Below, piece by piece: positions 25,449 through 36,997 of a DNA stretch of 64,000 bases. The notes beneath the pieces are model-generated. The model did not search any database and was not told the origin of the DNA. It was given only the letters and a program-made list of their open reading frames with translations. Every line of letters begins with the position of its first letter. Position 1 is the stretch's first letter. The stretch is from Palsa-459 sp963841965 (GTDB taxonomy: Bacteria > Actinomycetota > Acidimicrobiia > Acidimicrobiales > RAAP-2): contig CAWJES010000010.1 of assembly GCA_963841965.1 (NCBI GenBank), positions 372,001-436,000 of the forward strand, in the 5' to 3' direction. A program made the translations under genes and the position numbers.

Positions 25449-27160
25449 TGACCTTCGCACTCACCATCATCGCGCTCATCGCATGCCTCGCCCTGGCCTG
25501 GCGGTACCTCGGCTCCTACATGGTCAGCGTCTTCGAGGGCAGGGTCCGCTTTCTCTGGTTCCTCGAGAAGCCGATCTACCGCGCCCTCGGCACGGACCCC
25601 GACGCCGAGCAGTCGTGGCAGCGCTATGCCGGCTCGATGGTGATCTTCAGCGGTGTCGTCGTGCTGATCACCTACCTGGTCCTGCGTGCTCCAGGGCCAC
25701 CTCCCCTTCAACCCCCAGCACCTGTCCAGCGTGACGCCCGCTCTGGCGTTCAACACTGCCGTCAGCTTCCTCACCAACACCAACTGGCAGAACTACGGCG
25801 GCGAGACGACCATGTCGTACTTCTCCCAGATGATGGGACTGCAGTTCCAGCAGTTCGTCTCCGCGGGCGTCGGACTTGTCGTGGCCATCGCGGTCATTCG
25901 GGGATTCGCGAACCGCGGGAAGCCCACGATCGGGAACTTCTGGGTGGACCTCGTCCGCTCCGTCGTCTACATCCTCATCCCCCTTGCCTTCATCAGCGGG
26001 ATCGTCTTCGTCGCCCAGGGCGCCGCTGACACGTTCATCGGCCCGGTCCACATCCACAACGCGCTGAACGGCGTCTCCCAGACCATCGCCGTCGGCCCGG
26101 TCGGCTTCATGGAGGCGATCAAGCAGCTCGGGACCAACGGCGGCGGGTTCATGAACGCCAACAGTGCCCACCCCTTCGAGAACCCCACGGGCCTGACGAA
26201 CTTCCTCTCGTTCCTCCTGCTCCTCTCGATCCCCGTCGCGCTGACCTACGTCTTCGGCAGGATGGTCGGCCAGCTCCGCCAGGGCATCGCGGTGCTCGTC
26301 GCGATGGTGATCCTGTTCGGCGCGTGGGTCGGGCTTGCGTCGTTCGCGGAGACCCAGGCGAACCCGGCGGTCTCCCACGCCTATGCCCAGTCCGGCCTCC
26401 CCGTCCAAGCCCAGGGCAACCAGGGGAACATGGAGGGCAAGGAAGTCCGCTTCGGCGTGCCCTCCACCGCCCTCTTCGGGGTCTCGTCGACCATGACCTC
26501 CACGGGGTCGGCGGACGCCTCCTACGACTCGTTCACGCCGATGGGCGGCTTCGCGCTCATCACGGGCATGATGCTCGGCGAGGTGAGCCCCGGCGGCGTG
26601 GGCTCGGGCCTGTACACGATCCTGCTGTTCGCGATCATCGCGGTGTTCATCGGCGGGCTCATGATCGGTCGGACTCCCGAGTACCTCGGCAAGAAGATCC
26701 AGGCGCGCGAGGTCAAGCTCGCCGGCATCGGGATCCTCGTGATGCCGATCACCGTCCTCGTGCTCACGGGCATCGCCGTCGCGACGACCGCGGGCAGGGC
26801 GGGACCGCTCAATGCCGGGCCGCACGGCTTCACCGAGATCCTCTATGCGATGACGTCGCAGGGGAACAACAACGGCTCGGCGTTCGGCGGGCTCACCGGC
26901 AACACGCCCTTCTACAACATCGTCGGTTCCATCGCGATGCTGCTCGGCCGCTTCGGGGTCATGATCCCCGCGATCGCCCTCGCCGGCTCCCTCGCGAACA
27001 AGCAGGTCGTCCCGGCCGGGCTCGGCACGTTCCGCACCGACAACACCATGTACGTCGGCCTCCTCCTCGGCGTCATCATCATCGTCGGAGGCCTCACGTT
27101 CTTCCCCGCCCTCGCACTCGGCCCCATCGTCGAGCAACTCAGTCACGGAAGGTTCTGGTG

Positions 27161-27161
<1 letters not shown>
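25448..27161 (+). CDS. kdpA: KdpA, K+-binding subunit, interrupted by a +1 frameshift
   Basis: KdpA forms the K+-selective pore of the KdpFABC pump. Residues 1 to about 80 (MTFALTIIALIACLALAWRY to GVVVLITYLVL) are read from ATG 25448. The rest (LQGHLPFNPQHLSSV onward) is in the +1 frame from about 25686. One base too many lies at 25684-25689. Without correction the product ends at 26029. The downstream part keeps the selectivity-filter segments TNTNWQNYGGE, GTNGGG, TSQGNNNGSAF and AGSLANKQ. With correction, length is about 570 residues, normal for the family. Its last base overlaps the kdpB ATG. Confidence 0.88.
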
Positions 27162-29218
<2,057 letters not shown>

Positions 29219-29219
<1 letters not shown>

Positions 29220-29791
29220 TGCGTACCTATCTCGTCCGATCCCTGATCACGAGCCTCGTGCTCCTCGTCCTGTGCTCGGTCCTCTACACAGCAGCAGGCT
29301 GGGGGATCTCCCAGCTCGCGTTCCACTCGGAGGCGAACGGCTCCATCACGAAGTACGGCTCGACGCTCATCGGCCAGCCCTGGAACGACGGCAAGTCCAT
29401 CAATCCGGAGTGGTTCAACGGCCGACCCGACGCCGACAACCCCCTCGTGCTCAACGGCACCCCGGGCTCATCGGGCGCCTCCAACCTCGGGCCGCGCTCC
29501 AAGACCCTCGTCACCGACGTCGAAGCGATGATCGCCGAGTGGAAGGCCGTCGGGATCGACGACCCGACCCAGGACCTGGTGACGTCGTCGGGCTCGGGAC
29601 TCGACCCCGACATCACCAAGGCCGACGCCCTGGTGCAGGTGCCGATGATCGCGAAGGCACGGGGAATCTCCCCCTCCGCGCTCCGCGCACTGATCTCCCG
29701 CCAGACCCACGGCCCGCAGCTCGGGTTCCTCGGAGGCTCGTACATCAACGTGCTGCAGCTCAATGAGGCGCTCGCCGCACTGACGTCCTGA
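29219..29791 (+). CDS. kdpC: KdpC, K+-transporting ATPase subunit C
   Basis: A 190-residue single-span inner membrane protein that helps ATP binding by KdpB. Motifs: one N-terminal membrane segment (LITSLVLLVLCSVLYTAAGWGI), then GSTLIGQPW, YFxGRP-like WFNGRPDADNP, ASNLGPRS, ALVQVPMIAKARGIS and INVLQLNEAL at the end. The ATG overlaps the kdpB stop by one base. Intact in this sequence. Confidence 0.95.
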
Positions 29792-29792
29792 C

Positions 29793-30128
29793 ATGGCCGC
29801 GGGTTGCCGTCCTGGTCGTGCGGCCGACGAGGGCACCGTCCGGCGGATCGGCGCCCTCAGGCTCCGGGACCGGGGCGACCTGACCGGAGTCGTGGTCGGC
29901 CTCGAGGTCGCGAGCCTGCCGCGGCTCGAGCTCGACGTGGTGATCGATGACGGGACCGGACTGCTCGTCGCGTGCTTCTTCGGGCGCACCGCGATTCCGG
30001 GTCTCTCCGTCGGCCGGCGCGTGCACGTGTCGGGAACGCTCACCCGCTACCGCGGCAGGGCGCGGATGCTGAACCCCGCCTATGAGCTGCTGGTCGACTG
30101 CGGCGGTCCGTCGTCGCAGAGCTCGTAG
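29793..30128 (+). CDS. OB-fold protein (Rv2694c-like) at end of kdp operon
   Basis: A 111-residue protein with an OB-fold of the nucleic-acid-binding type: VVVGLEVASLPRLELDVVIDDGTG, LLVACFFGRTAIPGLSVGRRVHVSGTL and a closing NPAYELL. From memory this layout, including the final NPxYELL, resembles M. tuberculosis Rv2694c, which lies near the ceoBC (Trk K+ uptake) genes. The start is two bases after the kdpC stop with no visible ribosome site, so reinitiation is likely. The 3' end overlaps kdpE by 49 bases on the other strand. Role unknown. Confidence 0.72.
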   Translation: MAAGCRPGRAADEGTVRRIGALRLRDRGDLTGVVVGLEVASLPRLELDVVIDDGTGLLVACFFGRTAIPGLSVGRRVHVSGTLTRYRGRARMLNPAYELLVDCGGPSSQSS

Positions 30129-30787
30129 CCGATGCCCGGATGCGTCACGAGCATCGCGCCGTGGGCCCCGAGCTTCTTGCGGACGCGGTGCGCGTAGACC
30201 CGCAGGTAGTGGGCCTCGGTGGAGTAGGTGCCGCCCCAGACCTCGCGCAGGATCATCTGGTGGGTGCAGACCTTGCCCGGGTGGTGTGCGAGGAACGCGA
30301 GGAGCTCGTACTCCTTCGCCGTGAGTCGGAGCGGCTCGCCGTCGAGCATGGCCATGTGGTGGACGAAGTCGAGGGTCAGGGATCCCACCGTGATCTCGGC
30401 TGGCTCCGACGCCGTCGCGGCTCCGGTGCGTCGGAGCAGCACCCGCAGCCTCGCCTCGAGCTCCGCCATGCCGAACGGCTTCGTCACGTAGTCGTCGGCC
30501 CCGTGGTCGAGGGCCTCGACCTTGCGCGCCTCGCTGCCGAGCGCGGACAGGACGATGATGGGCACGTCGGAGAACGCGCGGATCCTCGAGCACACCTCGA
30601 CGCCGTCAAGGTCGGGCAGCGACATGTCGAGCACGACGAGGTCCGGCTGCGTGAGCGACGCCTGCACGACCCCGTCGGTGCCCGTCGACGCCGTCACCAC
30701 GTCGTAGCCGCGCGCACGGAGGCCGATCGAGAGCGCCCGCTGCAGGGACCGATCGTCGTCGATGATCAGGATCCGCTGGCCGGTCAC
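30080..30787 (-). CDS. kdpE: KdpE, response regulator
   Basis: A 235-residue OmpR-family response regulator: receiver domain with phosphoacceptor D54 (VVLDMSLPD), acidic residues IIDDD at 8-12 and lysine in YVTKPFG near 103, then a winged-helix domain (LTAKEYELLAFLAHHPGKV to YLRVYAHRVRKKL). The partner kinase gene overlaps by four bases (ATGA). It should activate kdp transcription at low K+ or high osmolarity. It converges on the kdp operon. Confidence 0.94.
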   Translation of the reverse strand: MTGQRILIIDDDRSLQRALSIGLRARGYDVVTASTGTDGVVQASLTQPDLVVLDMSLPDLDGVEVCSRIRAFSDVPIIVLSALGSEARKVEALDHGADDYVTKPFGMAELEARLRVLLRRTGAATASEPAEITVGSLTLDFVHHMAMLDGEPLRLTAKEYELLAFLAHHPGKVCTHQMILREVWGGTYSTEAHYLRVYAHRVRKKLGAHGAMLVTHPGIGYELCDDGPPQSTSSS

Positions 30788-32247
30788 GCGTCGTCCTCGA
30801 ACTCCGCGACCGGCACGGTGAAGGTGAACCTGGCACCGCCACCCGGCGCGTCCTCGACCGTGAGGCGCTCATCGTGGGCCTCGACGAATGCCGTCGAGAT
30901 CGCGAGGCCGAGCCCTGCGCGACCGCTGCCGGCGCGGCGGTCCACCATCTGGAAGATCGCCGCACGGTCCTCGACCGGCACGCCCGGTCCCATGTCCTCG
31001 ACGGATACCGCCACCGTCGCGCCGCGATCGACGGCACGCACCGTGATCGTCGAGCCCTCCGGCGAGTGCTGGACCGCGTTGGAGAGCAGGTTGGCCAGCA
31101 CCTGGGCCAGCAGCACGAGGTCCACGTCGACGAGCGGCAGGTCCGGATCCAGGCGGACGGAGAGCATGTGACGCGCGAGGACCGTCCCGAGCGACTGGAG
31201 TGCCGCGTGGACCAGCTCACCGACGGTGTGCGGCTCGCGGTTCAATGTCAGCGTGCCCGCCTCGAGCCGGGCCATGTCGAGGAGGTTCGCGACGAGCCTC
31301 GCGAGGTGGTCGCTCTGGTCCTCGATCATCTCGAGCAGCGCGCGCGTGTCCTCCTCGGAGAGCGTCACCTCCTCGCTCCGCAGCGTCGAGACGGCGGACT
31401 TCATCGACGCGAGCGGCGTGCGCAGGTCGTGGCTCACCGCCCCCATGAGGGCGGACCGCCACCGGTCGACCTCCTCGAGAAGCTCGGCTCGGAGCGCCTG
31501 CTCGAGGAGCTGGCTCCGCTCGATCGCGAGCGCGGCCTGGTTGGCGAAGGTGCCCAGCAGCTCGCGGTCGTACGAGACGAGCGCGGCGCCCGCGACGACC
31601 AGCTGACCGACCGGGCCCTGGATCGTGGAGAGCGCGACACGGCTGACATCGCTGTCAACGCCCATCAGGGCGAGCGCCTGGGGCGCGCCCTGCTCGCCGA
31701 GCGCGGCGACCCGGTCGGCCTCGGTCAGCGCCGACCCCGCGGTTGCCGAGATCTGCAGGGTCCCGTCCACGGGGAGGAGCAGCGCCACCCATCGGGTCGG
31801 GAACGTCTGGTGGACGGTCGTCACGACCAGCTCGAGCACCTCGTTGAGCGGCTGCTGGCCGATCAGGTTCTGCGAGACGTGGAAGAGCCTGCGGATCGCC
31901 TCCTCGCGCTGCCCGGCGGCATCCCTCGCGTGCTGCTGGAACGCCACGATCCTCGCCACGATGAGGACGACGACGACGTAGACGAAGGCTGCGACCCAGT
32001 TCTGCGCCGCCCCGACCGAGAAGGTCCCGTAGGGCGGGATGAAGAACCAGTCGTAGACGAGGAAGCCGACCACCGCGGCGATCGAGCCGGCGGCAAAGCC
32101 GCCCGCGGCGACGCCGACGACGACCGGGACGATGAGCACCAGGGCGGCGGTCGCGACGGACAGGTGCGGGCGCACGGCGAGCATCACCAGTGTGCAGACG
32201 AGCATCGTCGCGAGGGCCGCTGCCACTCCCATCGAGGCTCTGCGCAC
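30784..32247 (-). CDS. kdpD: KdpD-type histidine kinase lacking the N-terminal sensor
   Basis: A 487-residue kinase corresponding to the C-terminal half of KdpD. Order: four membrane segments of DUF4118 (about 7-105, with VYDWFFIPPYGTF), a GAF domain (about 130-250), the dimerisation domain with H273 in VSHDLRTPL, and the ATPase domain with NLLSNAVQHSP, DMGPGV and GRAGLGLAIS. The KdpD N-terminal domain is absent here and is encoded separately at 32336-33526. GTG 32247 has GGGAG upstream; ATG 32232 is an alternative. Confidence 0.93.
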   Translation of the reverse strand: MRRASMGVAAALATMLVCTLVMLAVRPHLSVATAALVLIVPVVVGVAAGGFAAGSIAAVVGFLVYDWFFIPPYGTFSVGAAQNWVAAFVYVVVVLIVARIVAFQQHARDAAGQREEAIRRLFHVSQNLIGQQPLNEVLELVVTTVHQTFPTRWVALLLPVDGTLQISATAGSALTEADRVAALGEQGAPQALALMGVDSDVSRVALSTIQGPVGQLVVAGAALVSYDRELLGTFANQAALAIERSQLLEQALRAELLEEVDRWRSALMGAVSHDLRTPLASMKSAVSTLRSEEVTLSEEDTRALLEMIEDQSDHLARLVANLLDMARLEAGTLTLNREPHTVGELVHAALQSLGTVLARHMLSVRLDPDLPLVDVDLVLLAQVLANLLSNAVQHSPEGSTITVRAVDRGATVAVSVEDMGPGVPVEDRAAIFQMVDRRAGSGRAGLGLAISTAFVEAHDERLTVEDAPGGGARFTFTVPVAEFEDDA

Positions 32248-32335
32248 CGGGCCTGCTCCCTCTCGCGACCGTCCGGGCTGTCGAGCCGACCGCCGCTACG
32301 GACCAATGGCATCCTAGAGCGGGGAGGTTCACACG

Positions 32336-33526
32336 ATGGATGGTGACGGCGCAGAGGGCCGAGGGTCGAAGGACGTCGAGGACGTCGTCGTGCCGACCGG
32401 GAAGTTCCGCGTCTACCTCGGCTCCGTGGCCGGAGTCGGCAAGACGTGGGCGATGCTCGACGAGGGGTGGCGGCGCCAAGAGCGCGGCAAGGACGTCGTG
32501 ATCGGATTCGTCGAGACCCATGGACGGCCGAAGACGATCGAGATGCTGAAGGACATCGAGGTCGTCCCGCGCAAGGCCGTCAACTACCGAGGAGGGACCT
32601 TCGAGGAGATGGACCTCGACGCTGTCCTGGCGCGGCATCCCGATGTCGTGCTGGTCGACGAGCTCGCCCACACGAACGTGACCACGGCATCGGGCAACGA
32701 GAAGCGCTGGGAGGACGTGCTCGAGCTGCTCGCCGCGGGGATCGCCGTCATCTCGACCGTCAACGTCCAGCACATCGAGTCGATCGCGGACGCCGTGGAA
32801 GCCATGACCGGCGTCAAGGTTCGCGAGCGAGTCCCGGACTGGGTCGTCCGCAAGGCGGACCAGATCGAGCTCATCGACTCATCCCCCGAGCAGCTCCGTC
32901 GGCGGATGCTCCACGGGAACATCTACCCACCGACGAAGGTCCCCGACGCGCTCGGAGGGTTCTTCCAGACGCAGAACCTCACCGCGCTGCGCGAGCTCGC
33001 GCTCCGGTTCGTCGCGGACGAGACGGAGGAGGAGCTGCTCGCCTACCTCCAGGCACGCGCTCCTGGGGCCGTCTGGGAGACGACGGAGCGGGTCATGGCC
33101 ATGGTGACCGGCACCGCCGCGGAGGAGTCCGTGATCCACCGGGCGGCGAGGATCGCACTGCGGCTCAAGTCCTCGCTTGAGGTCGTGCTGCTCACAGATG
33201 GGGAGAACCCCGCGAAGAAGCGGGCTCGGCTCATCGAGCTGGCCAAGGTCGCTGACTCCGTTGGCGCGCACACCTCGGATCTCGTCGCGGACGATTTCGT
33301 GACCGCCGTCGTCGACTTCGCGACGAAGCGGCAGGTGACCCAGCTGGTGCTTGCGGCTCCGCCGCCCAGCAGGTTCGGGGGCCTGCGGCGGTCCTCACCG
33401 CTGCTTCGACTGCTCCCGCTCGCCGCGACGGCGGGCATCGACGTCCACCTGATCGCACCCAAGGAGGTGCACGACCAGCTCGACGGCGGCGAACTTCCCG
33501 GCGGCGAGCTTCCCGACGGCGGCTGA
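32336..33526 (+). CDS. Stand-alone KdpD N-terminal sensor with USP domain
   Basis: A 396-residue soluble protein containing only the cytoplasmic N-terminal part of KdpD: the Walker A motif GSVAGVGKT at 29-37, the conserved FVETHGRPKT, the Walker B-like VVLVDELAHTN, then GFFQTQNLTALRELALRFVAD, and a universal stress protein domain (about 250-385). It has no kinase core or membrane segments. ATG 32336 is preceded by GGGGAGG. It is transcribed divergently from the kinase gene, 88 bases apart. It presumably docks on the separate kinase. Confidence 0.92.
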   Translation: MDGDGAEGRGSKDVEDVVVPTGKFRVYLGSVAGVGKTWAMLDEGWRRQERGKDVVIGFVETHGRPKTIEMLKDIEVVPRKAVNYRGGTFEEMDLDAVLARHPDVVLVDELAHTNVTTASGNEKRWEDVLELLAAGIAVISTVNVQHIESIADAVEAMTGVKVRERVPDWVVRKADQIELIDSSPEQLRRRMLHGNIYPPTKVPDALGGFFQTQNLTALRELALRFVADETEEELLAYLQARAPGAVWETTERVMAMVTGTAAEESVIHRAARIALRLKSSLEVVLLTDGENPAKKRARLIELAKVADSVGAHTSDLVADDFVTAVVDFATKRQVTQLVLAAPPPSRFGGLRRSSPLLRLLPLAATAGIDVHLIAPKEVHDQLDGGELPGGELPDGG

Positions 33527-33613
33527 GCAGACGCTGGGTCTCGCATCGTCGACCCCGCATCGCGAGGGGCCGGCAATGTTCGTTCTCCGCGGTGCGGCGG
33601 TCTGTCGGGTCCC

Positions 33614-34744
33614 TCAGCGGAGCGCCTGGGCAACGACCGTGCCGACCTGCTCGATCTCGAGGAGGAAGCCGTCGTGTCCGAATGTGGAGCTGATCTCGAC
33701 GGCCCCCGCGGCACCCGGGATGAGCGCGGCGAGCTCGCGCTGCAGCTCGATCGGGTAGAGGCGGTCCGACGTGACGCCCGCGATCGTGACCTCGGCAACG
33801 ACGCCTGCGAGCGCGTCGGCCACGCCGCCCCGGCCGCGACCCACGTCGTGGCGGTTCATGGCCTCGCTCAGCACGATGTACGAGTTGGGGTCGAACCGCC
33901 GGGCGAGCTTGTCCCCGTGGTACTCGAGGTAGGACTCGATCGCGTAGCGCCCGCCCTTCAACGGCTCCTCAGCGCCCTGGTGCTCGCGACCGAACCGCAC
34001 GTCGAACTCGCGTGCCGTCCGGTAGCTGTACTGGCCGATGCCACGGGCGATGCCGAGCCCCGAGAGTGGCGCAGCGCCCGTGTCGTAGTAGTCGCCGCCG
34101 GCGAAGGACGGGTCGCCTCGGATGGCCCTGACCTGCAGCGAGCACAGTGCCACCTGGTCGGCGGTCGCGGAGGCGCCTGTGGCGATCACGACTGCCCGGT
34201 CCAGACGAACGGGGTGCCCGACGGCCCACTCGAGGACCCGCATCCCCCCCATGGATCCGCCGATGACCGCCGACCACCGCTCGATGCCGAGCGCGTCGGA
34301 GAGGGCCACCTCGACCGCCACCTGGTCGCGGATCGTGATCCCGGGGAACCGTGATCCGTACGGCGCACCGTCGGGTGCGACCGACGACGGTCCGGTCGTC
34401 CCCTGGCACCCGCCGAGGACGTTGGGGCACACCACGAAATACCGATCCGTGTCGACCGGGGCGCCCGGACCGACCAGCCCCTCCCACCACCCGACGGTCG
34501 GATGGCCCGCGACGGGCGGCCCGGCCACATGCGAGTCGCCCGTGAGCGCGTGGAGCACGAGCACGGCGTTGTCCCCCGCGACATTGCGCGTGCCCCAGGT
34601 CTCGTAGGCCACCGTGACCTCGGGGAGCCGTCCGCCACCCTCGAGGGTCAGCGCCGAACCGCCCGGGCCGGTCAGCCGGGCGAACTGCCGACGGCCGGGA
34701 TCGTCGCCTGTGCGCCAGATCCCCGACGGCAGTCCGCTCGTCAC
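33614..34744 (-). CDS. metX: Homoserine O-acetyltransferase
   Basis: A 376-residue alpha/beta hydrolase-fold enzyme that acetylates homoserine with acetyl-CoA in methionine synthesis. Motifs: VLHALTGDSHVAGP, the nucleophile elbow GGSMGGMRVLEW, the catalytic aspartate in TSDRLYP and the histidine in GHDGFLLE. GTG 34744 overlaps the metY stop by four bases, so the genes are coupled. The frame is open upstream into metY, which supports this internal start. Confidence 0.94.
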   Translation of the reverse strand: MTSGLPSGIWRTGDDPGRRQFARLTGPGGSALTLEGGGRLPEVTVAYETWGTRNVAGDNAVLVLHALTGDSHVAGPPVAGHPTVGWWEGLVGPGAPVDTDRYFVVCPNVLGGCQGTTGPSSVAPDGAPYGSRFPGITIRDQVAVEVALSDALGIERWSAVIGGSMGGMRVLEWAVGHPVRLDRAVVIATGASATADQVALCSLQVRAIRGDPSFAGGDYYDTGAAPLSGLGIARGIGQYSYRTAREFDVRFGREHQGAEEPLKGGRYAIESYLEYHGDKLARRFDPNSYIVLSEAMNRHDVGRGRGGVADALAGVVAEVTIAGVTSDRLYPIELQRELAALIPGAAGAVEISSTFGHDGFLLEIEQVGTVVAQALR

Positions 34745-36039
34745 GCGCCCTTGGCCGCCTCGAACCCGCCCTCGAGGTCGGCGATGATGTCGTCGATCGT
34801 CTCGATGCCGACGGACAGCCTCACGAGGTCCGGCGTGACGCCCGTGGTCGTCTGCTCGGCCTCGGTCAGCTGCGAGTGGGTTGTCGTGGCGGGGTGGATC
34901 GCGAGGCTCTTCGCGTCGCCGACGTTCGCGAGGTGGCTGAAGAGCTCGAGGCCCTCGATGAACTTTCGACCCGCGGGCGCTCCTCCCTTGATCCCGAAGG
35001 CGATGATCGAACCCCCGCCCTTCGGGAGGTACTGCTGCTGGCGGGCGTGCCAGGGGCTCGACTCGAGGCCGGGGTACGCGACCCACTCCACGTCGTCACG
35101 CGCTTCGAGCCACGTCGCGACTGCGAGCGCGTTCTGCACGTGGCGCTCGATGCGCAGGCTCAGCGTCTCGAGTCCCTGCAGGAAGAGGAACGAGTTGAAC
35201 GGCGTGATGGCGGCGCCGACGTCGCGCAGGTACTGGAGTCGCGCCTTCAGCACGAAGCGGGCCGGGAAGAGCGGTGCCGGCAGCTCCGCGAAGACGAGGC
35301 CGTGGTAGCTGTGGTCGGGCTCCGTGAAGCCGGGGAAACGACCGCTGCCCTCGTAGTCGAAGGCCCCGCCATCGACGATCACGCCGCCGATCGAGGTCCC
35401 GTGCCCGCCGATGAACTTGGTCGCCGAGTGCACCACGATGTCCGCGCCGTGGGCGAGCGGGGTCGCGAGGTACGGGGTCGCCAGCGTGTTGTCGATCACG
35501 AGCGGGATCTTCGCCTCGTGCGCGACGGCCGAGACGCCGGCGAAGTCGAACACGTCGCCTTTCGGGTTCCCGAGCGTCTCGCCGTAGAACGCCTTGGTGT
35601 TGGGCCGGATCGCTGCCCGCCACGCGTCGAGGTCATCGGGGTTGTCGATGAAGGTCGTCTCGATGCCCAGCTTCGGGAGCGTGTAGTGGAAGAGGTTGTA
35701 CGTGCCACCGTAGAGGGAGGCGGACGAGACGATGTGACCGCCGTTCTCCGCGAGGTTCAGCAGTGCGATCGTCTCGGCGGCCTGACCGCTCGACACCGCG
35801 AGCGCGGCGACGCCGCCCTCGAGCGAGGCGATGCGCTCCTCGAAAACCGCCTGGGTCGGGTTCATGATCCGCGTGTAGATGTTGCCGAGCTCCGCGAGTC
35901 CGAAGAGGGCGGCGGCATGGTCGGTGTCGCGGAAGACGTAGCTGGTCGTCTGGTAGATCGGCACGGCCCGTGCGCCCGTCGTCGGATCGGGCGCCTGACC
36001 GGCGTGGATCTGTCGAGTCTCAAAGCCCCAGTCGGGCAT
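34741..36039 (-). CDS. metY: O-acetylhomoserine sulfhydrylase
   Basis: A 432-residue PLP enzyme of the Cys/Met metabolism family that replaces acetate on O-acetylhomoserine with sulfide to give homocysteine. Signs: N-terminal ETRQIHAGQAPDPTTGARAVPIYQTTSYVF, SGQAAETIALLNL, the PLP-lysine segment VHSATKFIGGHGTSIGG, and the long insertion FAELPAPLFPARF typical of the sulfhydrylases. ATG 36039 has AGGAGG upstream. It is first in a two-gene operon with metX. Confidence 0.95.
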   Translation of the reverse strand: MPDWGFETRQIHAGQAPDPTTGARAVPIYQTTSYVFRDTDHAAALFGLAELGNIYTRIMNPTQAVFEERIASLEGGVAALAVSSGQAAETIALLNLAENGGHIVSSASLYGGTYNLFHYTLPKLGIETTFIDNPDDLDAWRAAIRPNTKAFYGETLGNPKGDVFDFAGVSAVAHEAKIPLVIDNTLATPYLATPLAHGADIVVHSATKFIGGHGTSIGGVIVDGGAFDYEGSGRFPGFTEPDHSYHGLVFAELPAPLFPARFVLKARLQYLRDVGAAITPFNSFLFLQGLETLSLRIERHVQNALAVATWLEARDDVEWVAYPGLESSPWHARQQQYLPKGGGSIIAFGIKGGAPAGRKFIEGLELFSHLANVGDAKSLAIHPATTTHSQLTEAEQTTTGVTPDLVRLSVGIETIDDIIADLEGGFEAAKGA

Positions 36040-36106
36040 GGCGGCTGCCTCCTTCGTCACGCTCCCGACGGTTCTCACGAGCCCTCAGGCGGCTGTTCGT
36101 GCCCGC

Positions 36107-36135
36107 ATTGTTACAAACCCGATCTGTTTAGTCAA
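36107..36135 (-). promoter_or_regulatory. Predicted promoter of metYX
   Basis: On the minus strand TTGACT (36135-36130) and TAACAAT (36113-36107) are spaced by 16 bases, close to consensus. The leader to ATG 36039 would be about 60 bases. A hairpin CACGA/TCGTG (36076-36101) falls at its very start. I see no match to a SAM riboswitch core. Confidence 0.5.
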
Positions 36136-36174
36136 CTATGAGCTGACGTCCCCCGGCACTGCGAGGCGTCCGGC

Positions 36175-36945
36175 CTACTGCTGCGCGGAGCCCCGCTCGA
36201 TGATCCTCGCGCGCTGCTGCGCGAGCACGTCAGGATCGAACCGCTCTGTCATCCACCGCCTGGACCACCGGGCCTCCTCTGCGAAGGCCTCGTCGTCGCC
36301 GCGGTGCCCAAGCTCCTCGTACATCGTCCGCAACTCGCCGATGGCCTCGGCACCAGACTCAGCGACGGCGAGCGCCAGCTCCATTGCGCGCTCGAGGAGT
36401 CGCTCGTGGGGCACGACCTCGCTCACGAGCCCCCACGAGCACGCGGTCACGGCATCGATGAAGTTCCCCGTCAATGACATCTGACGGGCCCTGTTGATCC
36501 CGATCAGCTGCGGCAGGCGGATCGTCATGCCTCCGCCCGGCATGACACCGACGCGGGCGTGGGTGTCGGCGAAGGTGGCGCGATCCGATGCGATCATGAA
36601 GTCGCATCCGAGCGCGACCTCGAGCCCGCCGGTGACCGCCGGGCCGTTGACGGCCGCGATGATCGGCACCGTCGACGGCGGGAACAACCCGCGCCAGCGG
36701 GCGGTCCGCCGCGGTCGCGCGGTCGTGACGTCGTCGTAGGTCCGCGCCAGGTCGGTGAGATCGAGCCCTGCGCAGAACGCCGGATCGCGTCCGGTGAGGA
36801 CGGCCACGCGGACGTCCTCGTCGTCCCCGAAGCCCTCGATCACCTCGGCCAGGGAGTCGATCATCGCGCCGGTGAGGGCGTTGCGCGCCTCAGGCCGGTC
36901 AAGCGTGACGATGGCCACCGGACCAGTCATCTGCAGGGAGATCAT
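36175..36945 (-). CDS. Enoyl-CoA hydratase/isomerase family protein
   Basis: A 256-residue crotonase-fold protein: VTLDRPEARNALTGAM, the oxyanion-hole segments DPAFCAGLDLTDL and AVNGPAVTGGLEVALGCD, and the active-site stretch FADTHARVGVMPGGGMT. The first catalytic glutamate region is VTGGLE and the second acid position appears as glycine (MPGGG), so it may be an isomerase or a different crotonase rather than a true hydratase. ATG 36945 has a weak GAGAGAG upstream. Downstream of the LCP gene on the same strand. Confidence 0.85.
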   Translation of the reverse strand: MISLQMTGPVAIVTLDRPEARNALTGAMIDSLAEVIEGFGDDEDVRVAVLTGRDPAFCAGLDLTDLARTYDDVTTARPRRTARWRGLFPPSTVPIIAAVNGPAVTGGLEVALGCDFMIASDRATFADTHARVGVMPGGGMTIRLPQLIGINRARQMSLTGNFIDAVTACSWGLVSEVVPHERLLERAMELALAVAESGAEAIGELRTMYEELGHRGDDEAFAEEARWSRRWMTERFDPDVLAQQRARIIERGSAQQ

Positions 36946-36997
36946 GCCGCTCTCTCTACCACCGCGACGTCGTATCCGTGCGTGAGGCGCCTCGGAC

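Noticed and set aside
36040..36106. SAM riboswitch in the metYX leader
   Set aside because: The leader is only about 60 bases and the small hairpin there does not match any SAM riboswitch core I know.
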